The notes beneath the pieces are model-generated. The model ran no database searches. It had not been told where the DNA came from and saw only the letters and a program-made list of their open reading frames with translations. The position numbers and the translations under genes were made by a program. From positions 62,001 through 126,000 of the forward strand of contig JACKPW010000005.1 in assembly GCA_024233215.1 (NCBI GenBank): DNA of 64,000 nt. Reading direction: 5' to 3'. This DNA comes from Verrucomicrobiales bacterium (GTDB taxonomy: Bacteria; Verrucomicrobiota; Verrucomicrobiia; Limisphaerales; J093). Position 1 is the stretch's first letter; every line of letters starts with the position of its first letter. Shown here in pieces: positions 25,183 through 33,827 of this stretch.

Positions 25183-26205
25183 ATGATCATTGTCCTTAAA
25201 CCGAACATCAAGAAGGCCGAGGAAACCGCGGTCCTGAAGGAAATCCGCAAGCTCGGCTACCGGCCGCACGTTATCCGCGGCGTCGAACGTGTCGTCATCG
25301 GGGCCATCGGTGACGAGCGGACGCAACATACCCTCGAGACGCTCACGACCTGGCCGCAGGTCGAGAATGTCATGCGCGTGCAGAAGCGGCACAAGCTGGT
25401 CAGTCGCGAAAGCCACCCGCGGGGCTCGGTGGTCAAGGCCGGTGACGTGGAAATCGGCGGTCGCAAACTGGTGGTCATGGCGGGGCCGTGCTCGGTGGAG
25501 AACGAGAAGCAGTTGATGAAGACGGCCCGGGCCGTGCAGAAGGCCGGCGCGAGCATTCTGCGGGGCGGTGCTTTCAAGCCAAGGACGTCGCCCTACGAAT
25601 TCCAAGGGTTGGGTGAGAAGGGCCTCAAGCTGCTGGCCAAGGCCCGGGCGGCCACCGGGATGCCGGTGGTGACCGAATTGCTGGCGGAGAATCACGTCGA
25701 TCTCGTGGCGGAGTACGCGGACATCCTGCAGATCGGCACCCGGAACGCGCAGAACTTCCAATTGCTCATCGCGGCGGCGAAGACCGGCAAGCCGGTCCTG
25801 CTGAAACGCGGGATGTCCATGCGGATCGAGGAGTGGTTGCTGGCCGGCGAATACGTCCTCGCCAATGAAAATCCCAACCTGCTGTTCTGCGAGCGTGGCA
25901 TCCGGACGTTCGAGAGCTACACCCGCAATACGCTCGACCTTTCCACGATCCCGATCATCAAGGAGGAATCGCATTGCCCGATCGTGATCGATCCCAGCCA
26001 GGGTTGCGGTCGATCGAGCCTGGTCGCGGCGATGTGCAAAGGCGCCGTGGCAATGGGGGCCGACGCATTGCTCATCGAGGTGCATCCGAACCCGGCGGAG
26101 GCCTGGAGCGATGGTGCCCAGCAGGTGACCATCGAAGGATTCGCCAAGTTGATGAAGGATCTGAAGCCGCTCGCGGCGGCCGCCGGCAGGGAATGGCCCA
26201 CGTAG
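25183..26205 (+). CDS. aroF: 3-deoxy-7-phosphoheptulonate (DAHP) synthase, type I-beta with regulatory domain
   Basis: It catalyses condensation of phosphoenolpyruvate with erythrose 4-phosphate, the first step of the shikimate pathway to Phe, Tyr and Trp. 340 residues: an N-terminal ferredoxin-like domain (about 1-70, MIIVLKPNIKKAEE...VERVVIGAIGDE), known in the Thermotoga-type enzyme to bind Tyr/Phe, followed by the TIM-barrel catalytic domain. Motifs: VVMAGPCSVENE, LRGGAFKPRTSPYEFQG, DILQIGTRNAQNF, KPVLLKRGM, PIVIDPSQGCGR and LIEVHPNPAEAWSDG. The gene is monocistronic as far as can be seen and is preceded by a Phe/Tyr leader-peptide attenuator, so control would act on both transcription and enzyme activity. 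Confidence 0.95.
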   Translation: MIIVLKPNIKKAEETAVLKEIRKLGYRPHVIRGVERVVIGAIGDERTQHTLETLTTWPQVENVMRVQKRHKLVSRESHPRGSVVKAGDVEIGGRKLVVMAGPCSVENEKQLMKTARAVQKAGASILRGGAFKPRTSPYEFQGLGEKGLKLLAKARAATGMPVVTELLAENHVDLVAEYADILQIGTRNAQNFQLLIAAAKTGKPVLLKRGMSMRIEEWLLAGEYVLANENPNLLFCERGIRTFESYTRNTLDLSTIPIIKEESHCPIVIDPSQGCGRSSLVAAMCKGAVAMGADALLIEVHPNPAEAWSDGAQQVTIEGFAKLMKDLKPLAAAAGREWPT

Positions 26206-26362
26206 CCGCGGACGTGCCGTCCGCGCAAATCAGGAACAGACCTCAGCACAGCAGCCCATGCCAGGGTTGTTGTACCCGTGCCCCTCGCCCGGGCCGGTGA
26301 CCGAGGCGGCGGCGCCGAACGCGGCGGCGGCGCTTTGAGTTGCACCGACTGCAAGTTGGCGG

Positions 26363-27811
26363 CTACTTGCGCAAACCCAGGGCCACGTCGTCGCGGAACG
26401 GCGGTGACTCGAGGCGCAACACGCCATCGCGCGCGGTGACGTTTTCCTGACGGTCCACCGCGCCGGTGACCGGGTTGATCCAGTCCGCCTGGTAGCGGCC
26501 GTCCGGCAGGCTGAGTTCGAGCGTTGTGGAAACCGGCCCGGTTGCGGGCGCGTCGGCTTTCGGTTTGAGCGAGGCGTTTCGTGAGAGGTACAGCGCCACC
26601 GCCTTGCCCGGTTCCACCAGCGCCCGGCCGGTGCAACCTTCCGGCACGCCGCTCCGGATCACCGCGTTGTCCGGGTGCATCCGGATGAAATCGAAACTCT
26701 CGATGAAGCGCTTGAGCGTCCGGAACTGGCGCCGCAGCTCCGGGTTCCCGCCGCCGGGTTGGGTTTGTGGATAGTCGTAGGTCCCTTCCTCGTGCCCGAC
26801 GACGAACGAGTAATCGAGGTGGTTGAACAGACCGCCGCCCGCCAGGATGAAGTTCCACGCCTCCAGTCGATACGGCAGGTCGGCGGTCCCGCGAAAGCCG
26901 GTTTCGTTGTCGCCGATCACCCTTTCGAGCCCGTAGTTCAGTTGGACGGCGTCGGGTGGCGACGCGTAGTGGAAATTGAAGACCGAGACCGCCGGGTGGG
27001 GTGTGCCGACCTTGGCGCTGCCGTTGGCTACGTTGCGGGAGATCAGGTGGCGCACGCCGAGGTCGCGTTCCGTGGCGGTGATGACGTCGGCGATGTGGTG
27101 CTGCCACTCCAAGGTGACACCGCCGAAATAGGGTTCGTTGCAGATTTCGTAGATGAGGTTGTCATAGTCATGCAATTCCGTGACCACCCGCCGGGTCAAG
27201 GCCTCCTGATACGGCAGCAGACCGCCGTGACGATCGAGCGTGTAGACGTTGGTACGGCTGAGGGCGGGCAGGCCGCTGGTGTTGTTGGCCGGGTTCATCG
27301 GGCTGAGCCGCCATTGCTCGTCGCCATACATCGGGCAGAACAGCGTGAACTCCACCACCACACCTCGTGCGGAGGCCGCGCTCATCAACGCGTGCAGCCG
27401 GTTGAAATAGGCGTCGTCCCAGCGGTCCAGATCGAACTTGTTTCCGCCATTTGGATAACCGGCCTTGTCGCTGCGGGCCCAGGGACAGATGAAGCGGTCT
27501 CTCGACGGCGCGAGGGTGTTGCGCTCGATTCGAAACGCGCCCTGCGGTTCCACGTAGGCGCCGGAAAAGGTGCGGGTGAGGTTCAGACCATCCGTGGCCA
27601 GCGTGGCGAAATAGCGGTGGAAATCAAAGTCGAGGTTCATCAGCGCCCCGTAGTGTTCGCCGGAGGTGATGAGGATGGTCGGTTGCCCGCGCCACTCGAA
27701 GTAGTGCGGGTTTTCCGGATTGAGCCCGATGGGCTCCTGCACGGCAGCCATGCCGGACAAGGGAATGGCGGCAACCGAGGCGAGGAGCGGCAGCGATCGT
27801 GATGAGAACAT
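26363..27811 (-). CDS. Secreted GH-A clan glycoside hydrolase (GH5/GH140-like)
   Basis: 482 residues, signal peptide MFSSRSLPLLASVAAIPLSG. The mature start PENPHYFEWRGQPTILITSG, with NLDFDFHRYFATLATDGLN, is typical of secreted TIM-barrel glycosidases of the DUF4038/GH140-like group. The acid/base is probably the Glu of YEICNEPYFGG (NEP motif), and the nucleophile candidate is the Glu of VIGDNETGFRG. A C-terminal beta domain (about 395-482, GRALVEPGKAVALYLSRN...GRYQADWINPVTG) resembles the collagen-binding-type domain that caps such enzymes. Substrate unknown; plant or algal polysaccharide side chains are plausible. It converges with aroF; the 157-bp gap between them holds nothing convincing. 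Confidence 0.85.
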   Translation of the reverse strand: MFSSRSLPLLASVAAIPLSGMAAVQEPIGLNPENPHYFEWRGQPTILITSGEHYGALMNLDFDFHRYFATLATDGLNLTRTFSGAYVEPQGAFRIERNTLAPSRDRFICPWARSDKAGYPNGGNKFDLDRWDDAYFNRLHALMSAASARGVVVEFTLFCPMYGDEQWRLSPMNPANNTSGLPALSRTNVYTLDRHGGLLPYQEALTRRVVTELHDYDNLIYEICNEPYFGGVTLEWQHHIADVITATERDLGVRHLISRNVANGSAKVGTPHPAVSVFNFHYASPPDAVQLNYGLERVIGDNETGFRGTADLPYRLEAWNFILAGGGLFNHLDYSFVVGHEEGTYDYPQTQPGGGNPELRRQFRTLKRFIESFDFIRMHPDNAVIRSGVPEGCTGRALVEPGKAVALYLSRNASLKPKADAPATGPVSTTLELSLPDGRYQADWINPVTGAVDRQENVTARDGVLRLESPPFRDDVALGLRK

Positions 27812-28073
27812 GGTTGGAGGCTACGTGACCGGGTGGTTCAGGGCAAGTGAACGCCCGGGCGGTCGTGTGGCAGGAGGACGGCGTCAAGATGGCGCGGAGC
27901 GTCGTGGAGTGCGTGCGATCTGAATCGCCGCTTTTTTGGGGTGAGGCTTCAGGCTGCAGTGTTCAGGAGGGAGGGCTGGTTTCGGGCTACGCCGGGTGCA
28001 GGGGGAAAGCGGTGAAGGCGTCGCTTTTCACCGCACTCCAGGATGCTTCGCGAATTGGGGAGCCGGGGCGGGT
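27812..28073. other. Intergenic region, no gene recognised
   Basis: 262 bp between two minus-strand genes. No frame with plausible coding features was found. The segment around 28010-28060 contains a short imperfect inverted repeat (GGTGAAGGCG...CTTTTCACCG) that may be a degenerate repeat element. Confidence 0.4.
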
Positions 28074-29621
28074 TTACGCAGAGGTCGGAACATGGGACGG
28101 ATGATGCCTTGCCTGGCGTTTGGGACTCGGACTGCGGGGCGCGGAAGGAACCTCGTGCACCGGTGCCCACGCCTGCAGGAAAGGCGGTGCGTCCCGCCGG
28201 CCGGGACGAAGAAAGTCACGGGCGAGAGGGGGGCCGATTTCCTCCGCCGGCCGTGCGCCTTCGACAGTGAGGAAGTCGAACAAGGCCCGGGCGAGGGTGG
28301 GCAACGCAATCGAGTGTTGCCGGCCGAGTCGGGCGTGCAACCAATCGCTGAATCGCAGGAAGCCATCGAACGGGGGCGCCTGTTGCCAGAGCAGGGGGGT
28401 GGTCTCGATGAAGTTGCCGCTGTTCGCCACAAGATCCCAGTACCGGGCAAAGCGGGTCATCCGGCGCACGGTGGCAAAGTCCAGCAGCCGGTTCTCCAGA
28501 ATTTCGTAGGGTGGCACCGGGGACCACACGACCCCCCAATCCGTGTCGTGCCGTGCAATCGGCGTCCCCCGCAACCGCTTCAGGATGCCCACCTGGATTT
28601 CCTGGGGTCTCAGGGCGACGAGTTGGTCGAAGCCATGGGCGAAGCTTTCCAGGTTTTCGCCGGGCAGACCAAAGATCAGGTCGGCGTGGAGATGGGCTCC
28701 GGTCTTTTCGCGCAGCCAGCGGAGGTTGTCGGCGAGTGCCACGTAGTTCTGGTGCCGGCCGATCCGCATAGCCACGTCGGGATTGAAGGTCTGGATGCCG
28801 ATCTCGAACTGCAGGGAGCCAGCCGGAAACCGGGCAATGGATTCGCGCAACGCCTCCGGCAGCCGGTCGGGGATCATCTCAAAGTGGAGGAACAAACCGG
28901 GTGGAAGGCGTTCGGCGAAGAAGTCGAGAATCGCGCGGCTGACCCGGAGGTTCAGGTTGAACGTGCGATCCACAAACTTGAAGTGGCGTACCCCGCGCTC
29001 GAGCAGACGGTCCATGGCCTCCAGGAACGACTCGAGTGGGAACTGCCTTACCGGTACGTCGAGCGAGGACAGACAGAACTCGCACTCGAACGGGCATCCG
29101 CGCGACGCCTCGATGTAGACCAGTCGGTGGGCGATGTCGTCCCCGGTGTATTCGTCGTAGGGCAGGACCACATGATCCATTGAGGGCAGTGGAGCGAGGA
29201 CGATCTTCGGCGTCAGGGGCGGGAGCGAAGACGGGTGAAGGAGTTGGGTGCAGAGGGAGGCGAACGCGAGGTCGGCCTCCCCTGGGATGACATAATCCGC
29301 GAGCCGCACGATTTCCTGTTCCGCGATCTCATGGCTGACCTCGGGACCGCCCAGAATCACGGGCAGATCCGGTCGCAGCCGTTTCAACAGGGCCACCACC
29401 GGCGTGGTGGCCGTGACGTTCCAGATGTAGACGCCGAGACCGATGATCCGAGGCTTCGAGGCGAGGATACGTTCCACGATCTCGAGCGGTCGTTGTTGGA
29501 GATCGAACTCGAGGATCTCCGAGCGGGGGCGCAGTTCGCCGAGGTTCGCCCGCAGGTAGCGCAGGCCGAAGGCGCTGTGGATGTACTTCGCGTTGAGTGT
29601 GGCCAGCACGATGTCCGCCAT
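28074..29621 (-). CDS. B12-binding-domain radical SAM protein (DUF4080 type)
   Basis: The start is put at 29621 (MADIVLATLNAKYIHSAFGL), the family-typical N-terminus; longer starts at 29639 and 29711 are possible. A cobalamin-binding Rossmann domain (about 1-145: GLGVYIWNVTATTPVVALLK, VILGGPEVSHE) precedes a radical SAM core (about 165-380) with the 4Fe-4S motif RGCPFECEFC. The C-terminal DUF4080-like region (FARYWDLVANSGNF, ARALFDFLTVEG) is followed by a low-complexity tail rich in Pro, Ser and Arg that may be lineage specific. Such proteins perform radical methylation or rearrangement chemistry, but the substrate of this group is not established. It is flanked by unrelated genes. Confidence 0.85.
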   Translation of the reverse strand: MADIVLATLNAKYIHSAFGLRYLRANLGELRPRSEILEFDLQQRPLEIVERILASKPRIIGLGVYIWNVTATTPVVALLKRLRPDLPVILGGPEVSHEIAEQEIVRLADYVIPGEADLAFASLCTQLLHPSSLPPLTPKIVLAPLPSMDHVVLPYDEYTGDDIAHRLVYIEASRGCPFECEFCLSSLDVPVRQFPLESFLEAMDRLLERGVRHFKFVDRTFNLNLRVSRAILDFFAERLPPGLFLHFEMIPDRLPEALRESIARFPAGSLQFEIGIQTFNPDVAMRIGRHQNYVALADNLRWLREKTGAHLHADLIFGLPGENLESFAHGFDQLVALRPQEIQVGILKRLRGTPIARHDTDWGVVWSPVPPYEILENRLLDFATVRRMTRFARYWDLVANSGNFIETTPLLWQQAPPFDGFLRFSDWLHARLGRQHSIALPTLARALFDFLTVEGARPAEEIGPPLARDFLRPGRRDAPPFLQAWAPVHEVPSAPRSPSPKRQARHHPSHVPTSA

Positions 29622-29852
29622 GCCGCGCAATATCCGCATCGGCCGGGGTTGGGCCAAGCCTGAAGGATGGGAGATGGGAGATCCATGCCATGTCGGGAGT
29701 GCGGGGTTCATTGGCCAATGCCTGATCCCGCAGTTGCTCCGCAGAAAGACCGTTTTGGCGGGCCGCGAGACGGAGACGCGCGGAGGTTAAGAGGATGACT
29801 GGACATCAAAAGCACTGAGGGCATGATGCCTCGCGCCTTGCTCAGTCCCAGT

Positions 29853-30230
29853 TCAGGTCACGTGAGGGGCCGGATGCAGTCGTCGGTGACCAGTGTTTCC
29901 GGGTTGGGGAAACCGGGAGGAATGCCGGGGGGCGGTGACCGGTTCACCGCCTTCGACCCGACCCGCCACGGATAGGTTCAATTCCAGGAGTTGGGCCAGC
30001 AAGTCCTGTCTTGGGCTGAAGCCGTAGGTGGCCAGCACGGCGGCGTCAAGGGCGGCGTGGGCGTCCTTGAGCGGGTTGGCGCCGGAAAGTTCCAGGGTGC
30101 GATAGAGCGCACGCAAGCCACCTTCGAGCTTCCGCAGCGCCTCCGCGCGAATGCGCCGAATTTCCCGACCCGCCTCTGCGACGGCGGTAATCCGGGCGAT
30201 GGCATCCTGTGACGGGACGGACTGGGGCAT
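29853..30230 (-). pseudogene. C-terminal remnant of a DNA methylase-like protein, frameshifted
   Basis: The open frame encodes 125 residues (EIRRIRAEALRKLEGGLRAL, NPLKDAHAALDAAVLATYGF, DLLAQLLELNLSVAGRVEGG), which resembles the extreme C-terminus of large class I DNA methyltransferases as I remember them. A run of six G at 29927-29932 breaks the frame: with one base removed the minus strand reads PGIPPGFPNPETLVTDDCIR and PLT to a stop at 29858, the normal tail for such proteins. The catalytic N-terminal part is absent, since the next gene begins 30 bp upstream. It is therefore a decayed fragment, or less likely a sequencing error at the homopolymer in an already truncated gene. Confidence 0.65.
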
Positions 30231-30259
30231 CCCGGAGGGATGCGAGAGATTCGCCAGGG

Positions 30260-30736
30260 CTACGAACCCTTCTTCGGCAGTTTCTTGAGGTACTTCCCCG
30301 GCTCCTTGTCAAAGTCCTTCCGGCAGCCTTTGCAGCAGAGGCGGATTTCCTGGCCCTGGTAAACGAACCCGACCGGTTTGCCCATGTCCCCGAGTTTCTC
30401 GTCCGAGACGAGGCAGGTCGGAAGCGGGTAGGGCTTCACCTTCTTCCAGGCCTCGTCGTGTTTCGCCAGGAAAGCCCTGGCATCCGCCCGCAGTTCCTTC
30501 TCGCAGCCCTTGCAGCAGAGGAGGAATTCGTGGTCCTCGATCACCACGCGGACGGGATCGCCCATGTCACCAAGCTTCTCGCCGCTGATCAGGCACTTGT
30601 TGAGCGGGTAGGGTTTGGGCTTCAGCGGTGCGGGGTTTGTGGCATCCGCCGCCCGGAGGCCGGGGAGAAGGAGCAGGAGGGCAGTCAGCGCCGCTGCAGC
30701 GGCAGGGTTCTTGATCGGATTCCAAATCATGTTCAT
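30260..30736 (-). CDS. Exported protein with two duplicated Cys-rich metal-site (YHS/TRASH-like) domains
   Basis: 158 residues with signal peptide AAAAALTALLLLLPGLRAA. Two tandem copies of about 55 residues follow: YPLNKCLISGEKLGDMGDP...EFLLCCKGCEKEL and YPLPTCLVSDEKLGDMGKP...EIRLCCKGCRKDF. Each has one upstream Cys and a CCxxC, the spacing of YHS/TRASH-like metal-binding domains. It is probably periplasmic binding or sensing of copper or another soft metal; the metal is not deducible. It lies downstream of a tail-anchored protein gene on the same strand. Confidence 0.8.
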   Translation of the reverse strand: MNMIWNPIKNPAAAAALTALLLLLPGLRAADATNPAPLKPKPYPLNKCLISGEKLGDMGDPVRVVIEDHEFLLCCKGCEKELRADARAFLAKHDEAWKKVKPYPLPTCLVSDEKLGDMGKPVGFVYQGQEIRLCCKGCRKDFDKEPGKYLKKLPKKGS

Positions 30737-30815
30737 CGGTAGGGATTACCCCGGCTCTCTCCGGATTCCCTCACGATTTGGGCTGGTTTCATCTACCGGC
30801 GAGTCCCCCGGGGCC

Positions 30816-31409
30816 TCAGTAGCGCGGGAGCGATCCCGGATCGATCCGGTATTTCGGGGGCTTTTCAGGATGGATGGGAAGATCGTCCCAGAAGTGCCAG
30901 AGGACGGCCGCGGCGAGGAGGGCGAGCGCGGCGATCAGCAGGGGGCGACGACGGGCGGGGGGGGGCGGTGGAGCAACCCCGTCGGTTGGCTCCGGTTCCT
31001 CCGGCACTTCTGCAAGCGAAGTGGGGCCGGCGGTCAGGTCCCCGGCTTTCGCCAGCAGAGCGGACCAGTCGAGTCCGCCGGGGTCGATGACGCGGATGCG
31101 GTAGTAACGGGACTCGCAGGAATTGCGGGCGCAGTAGCCGAGGCGCAGGCGGTTGAGCCTGGCCGGTTCGTTCGCGGGAGCCTCTTGGTCCACCGCGAGG
31201 TGGCTGAGATCGTCGGCGGTGAGGACGATGCCGCATCCCACGCAATCCACCCGTAATCCGCGGCGGACAACCGCATCGATTTCCGAAGCTCCGAGACCGG
31301 TCTCCGCCAGTGCCCGCACCAATCCGCGAACGAACAGCGCCAGCCGGTCGAGGGGAACCTCGAAGGCAGCGTCTCCGAACGGTGCTGGCGAGGGCGACTC
31401 CGGCTTCAT
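30816..31409 (-). CDS. Tail-anchored membrane protein with CxxC pairs
   Basis: The start is set at 31409 (MKPESPSPAPFG) because it overlaps the upstream prepilin-like gene stop as ATGA. 197 residues. A soluble N-terminal part contains DCVGCGI and GYCARNSCESRYYRI, four cysteines that could form a zinc ribbon. It is followed by an acidic/Pro-rich linker (EEPEPTDGVAPPPPPARRR) and one membrane segment (PLLIAALALLAAAVLWHFW) close to the C-terminus. Family unknown. Coupling to the prepilin-like gene suggests a role with the same envelope structure. Confidence 0.75.
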   Translation of the reverse strand: MKPESPSPAPFGDAAFEVPLDRLALFVRGLVRALAETGLGASEIDAVVRRGLRVDCVGCGIVLTADDLSHLAVDQEAPANEPARLNRLRLGYCARNSCESRYYRIRVIDPGGLDWSALLAKAGDLTAGPTSLAEVPEEPEPTDGVAPPPPPARRRPLLIAALALLAAAVLWHFWDDLPIHPEKPPKYRIDPGSLPRY

Positions 31410-32287
31410 AGGCCGCCCGCGGGCGTGTACCAGACCCACTCCTTGGTGGGTTCGTAGGGATAGAGTGGCTGTTCCTTCAACGCTCGCGAGAAGTCGAAGA
31501 AGCCGGCGTGACCGTCAACGAAGGCGATGGGGGAGTAGAACGAGGACGGTGCGGTCTCGACGTCGGCGAACTGGCCGGAACCCTTGCCGTAGTGCCATTG
31601 GTACCAGCGGGGGCCGGTGTCGATGCAGCCGTAGACCCGGGCGGGGGGTTCGTAGAACAGGATGAAGCGGGTGGGGTCCTCGGCATGATCCTCGCGCTTC
31701 TGCGACAGGCCATGGTTGCCGCCGAGGGGCTCACGCAGAAAGCCGCCGTCCGCCAGGGTGGTCAGGGGGCCACCATTCCAGCTGTAGCTGCACCCGATGG
31801 ACTCGAAGTTGGACGGCGTCTGTTTCACGCCGGAGCCACAGGGTAGGATGGCCTGGCCCTTGTCGCGGGGGCAGGCGTAGACTTGGGAGGGTTTCAGGTA
31901 TTGATACAGGGGGCGGGCGCGGGCCGAGAGCACGTAGGGGCTCAGTCCCGCCGCCGGATCGAATCCGCCGGGGACGGCCTGGGTGCTCTTGATGATGACC
32001 GGGTCGGTCAACCGGTTCCCGGTTGCGGGGTCCACTTCGAAGGCCGAGGCGGACGGAAAGCTGCCGCTGTTCTCATCCACGTAGAGCCGCATGGCGAGCC
32101 CGACCTGGTGCAGGTTGTTGAGGCACGTGGTCGTGAGGGCCTTTTCCTTCGCCCGGCTCAAGGCCGGCAGCAGCATGGACGCCAGGATGCCGATGATGGC
32201 GATGACAACGAGCAGTTCGATCAGGGTGAAACCGGTGGCGGTGCGGGGGGTTGGGACGGGATCCTGCCGGGGAGTCGTGGTGTTCAT
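31406..32287 (-). CDS. Prepilin-like protein (type II pseudopilin fold, DGH motif)
   Basis: Start at 32287 (MNTTTPRQDPVPT), giving a short leader; the ATG at 32326 is less likely. The class III signal GFTLIELLVVIAIIGILASM has the cleavage Gly and the conserved Glu at mature position 5. The mature protein has the cysteine-containing, beta-rich body common to planctomycete/verrucomicrobial pseudopilins, ending near SPIAFVDGHAGFFDF (H/DGH motif). No secretion or pilus apparatus gene is adjacent. It overlaps the tail-anchored gene downstream. Confidence 0.9.
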   Translation of the reverse strand: MNTTTPRQDPVPTPRTATGFTLIELLVVIAIIGILASMLLPALSRAKEKALTTTCLNNLHQVGLAMRLYVDENSGSFPSASAFEVDPATGNRLTDPVIIKSTQAVPGGFDPAAGLSPYVLSARARPLYQYLKPSQVYACPRDKGQAILPCGSGVKQTPSNFESIGCSYSWNGGPLTTLADGGFLREPLGGNHGLSQKREDHAEDPTRFILFYEPPARVYGCIDTGPRWYQWHYGKGSGQFADVETAPSSFYSPIAFVDGHAGFFDFSRALKEQPLYPYEPTKEWVWYTPAGGL

Positions 32288-32432
32288 GTCGGTCAACCAG
32301 GGATGAGGATGGGTTGAGTTCCGCATCTTGACTTCAGCTGAGCCAGGGTGTTTGCCTTTTCCATAGCAGGCTGCGTGCCAGAACGCCAGCCGGATTGCAC
32401 GCGTCCGAATGCCCGAAAGCCCGATTGCGCGG

Positions 32433-32780
32433 CTACTTGCCTTCCGGCGGCGGTTCCACCTCGATCAGGAGCACCACGGTTTTCGGGATCCAAATCTCCT
32501 TGCCGGCCACGTCCAGCACGATCCACTCGGTGGTGAACTGCTTGAGAACCCCGCTCACAGCGGTCTCGGCCCCGTTGAAGGCGTCCGTGCGCGGGGGGAT
32601 CGGCCCGGCAGCTCCGGCGCCGAGGGCATCCCGACGAATCTGGATCTTGCAGGTCGCCCCGATGGGGGGGATCGCGTAGCGGGGCATCGAGGGCGGGGGC
32701 ATGCAGCCTCCCGGTGCGAAGGTGAGGAGGACGGCAAGCAGGAGCAGGGCGGCAAGCGGTCGAGGGACGGTGTTCATCAT
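32433..32780 (-). CDS. Small lipoprotein of unknown function
   Basis: Start at 32780 or 32777 (MMNTVPRPLAALLLLAVLLT). A lipobox-like FAPGGC places the lipidated Cys near residue 26. The remaining 90 residues (CKIQIRRDALGAG, LKQFTTEWIVLDVAGKEIWI) look like a small beta-barrel/SH3-like domain. It lies 29 bp after the UroD-family gene, so may be co-transcribed with it. No family recognised. Confidence 0.7.
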   Translation of the reverse strand: MMNTVPRPLAALLLLAVLLTFAPGGCMPPPSMPRYAIPPIGATCKIQIRRDALGAGAAGPIPPRTDAFNGAETAVSGVLKQFTTEWIVLDVAGKEIWIPKTVVLLIEVEPPPEGK

Positions 32781-32809
32781 GAGGGCGGGGGGGGCGGCGC
32801 CGGCAGGCG

Positions 32810-33802
32810 TCACGGGTTGGTTTCCCGGGCCACGGTGGCGAAAAAGGCGTCGAGGTTTGCCACCGGGGTTTCCGGGGGAAGATCGCAGCCGGAGGAGATG
32901 ACGAAGTTGGTGTGGCCGCGCATTTCGGCCAGCAACGTGCGGGTGGCGTTCGCAACCTGGTCGGGGGTGCCTTGCACCAGGACGGCGGCGGGGTCCAGAT
33001 TGCCCAGGATCAACCGGTCTGCAGCGACCTCTTTTACGGCGCGGGAGAGGTCCATGGGCGAACCGAAGTGCAGCGCGTGCGAACCGGCCTCCAGACTGGG
33101 GGCGAGATGCGCCAGTCGTGCGGCACAGTTGTGCAGCACGACACTGAAGTCATCCGACTGCACAGCCTGAACCACTTTGCGGACGTAGGCGCCGGAGAAC
33201 TCCGCCAGTCCCTTTGGGGAAAGCAGACCGGCGGTGGGTTCCGCCATGATCACCCCGTGGGCGCCCGCCTCGCGAAAGGCGGCGGCGTAGGCGATCAGGA
33301 AGTCGGTGGCCCGTTTGGTGATCGCGTGCATGAATTCCGGATCGGTGAGGGTCAGGCTGAGTGCCTCGCTGACGCCATGCAAGCGGGCTGCGAGCGAGAA
33401 CGGGCCGATCATTCCTCCGAGCACCAGGCGATTGCCGGCGGCGGCGCGGAGGCGGCGGGCGGTTTCCAGGTAGACCGGGGTGCGCCCCGTGCCCACCGTT
33501 GGTTGGGGCAGGGCAGTGAGCGCCTCGCGTGAGACAACGCGCCGGCCGATCACCGTGGGGACCTCCGTGGCGGACAGTTGGATTTCGCAGCCGAATGCCT
33601 CAGCCTCGACGCTGAGGTCCATGCACGTCATCAGGGCGGTGAGGGGATACCGGTCGCCGAGCGCCAGTTGGGCCCGGGTCTGGGCTGCGGCCCCGGTGAC
33701 GAGCGAGAGCACATCGGTTCCCGTCACCGCAGCGCCGGGGTAGGTGAGCACGGGAAGGGCGCGGGAAGGCTGGGTGACGAGCTGGGCGATGGGACCGGGC
33801 AT
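32810..33802 (-). CDS. Uroporphyrinogen-decarboxylase-family protein (MtaA/CmuA-like)
   Basis: The ATG at 33802 (MPGPIAQLVTQPSRALPVLT) is chosen because the longer frame upstream would overlap fabI by over 170 bp and is compositionally unlike protein. 330 residues. Segments LVLGGMIGPFSLAARLHGV, HGVIMAEPTAGLLSPKGLAE, VVLHNCAARLAHLAPSLEAG and LILGNLDPAAVLVQGTPDQV follow the URO-D TIM-barrel, in the version used by methylcobamide:CoM methyltransferases and related corrinoid or zinc methyltransferases. The NC...H-type zinc ligands are plausible (LHNCAA and a downstream Cys). It probably acts in one-carbon or methyl transfer, not haem synthesis. It is 25 bp downstream of fabI. Confidence 0.85.
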   Translation of the reverse strand: MPGPIAQLVTQPSRALPVLTYPGAAVTGTDVLSLVTGAAAQTRAQLALGDRYPLTALMTCMDLSVEAEAFGCEIQLSATEVPTVIGRRVVSREALTALPQPTVGTGRTPVYLETARRLRAAAGNRLVLGGMIGPFSLAARLHGVSEALSLTLTDPEFMHAITKRATDFLIAYAAAFREAGAHGVIMAEPTAGLLSPKGLAEFSGAYVRKVVQAVQSDDFSVVLHNCAARLAHLAPSLEAGSHALHFGSPMDLSRAVKEVAADRLILGNLDPAAVLVQGTPDQVANATRTLLAEMRGHTNFVISSGCDLPPETPVANLDAFFATVARETNP

Positions 33803-33827
33803 GGCTGGTTCCGGGGGGCGGAGGCTG

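Noticed and set aside
26230..26427. 65-codon minus-strand frame ending in GMGCCAEVCS, beyond the glycoside hydrolase
   Set aside because: It overlaps the end of the hydrolase, has no start context and an Ala-rich middle. The cysteine-rich tail is curious, but one example is not enough.
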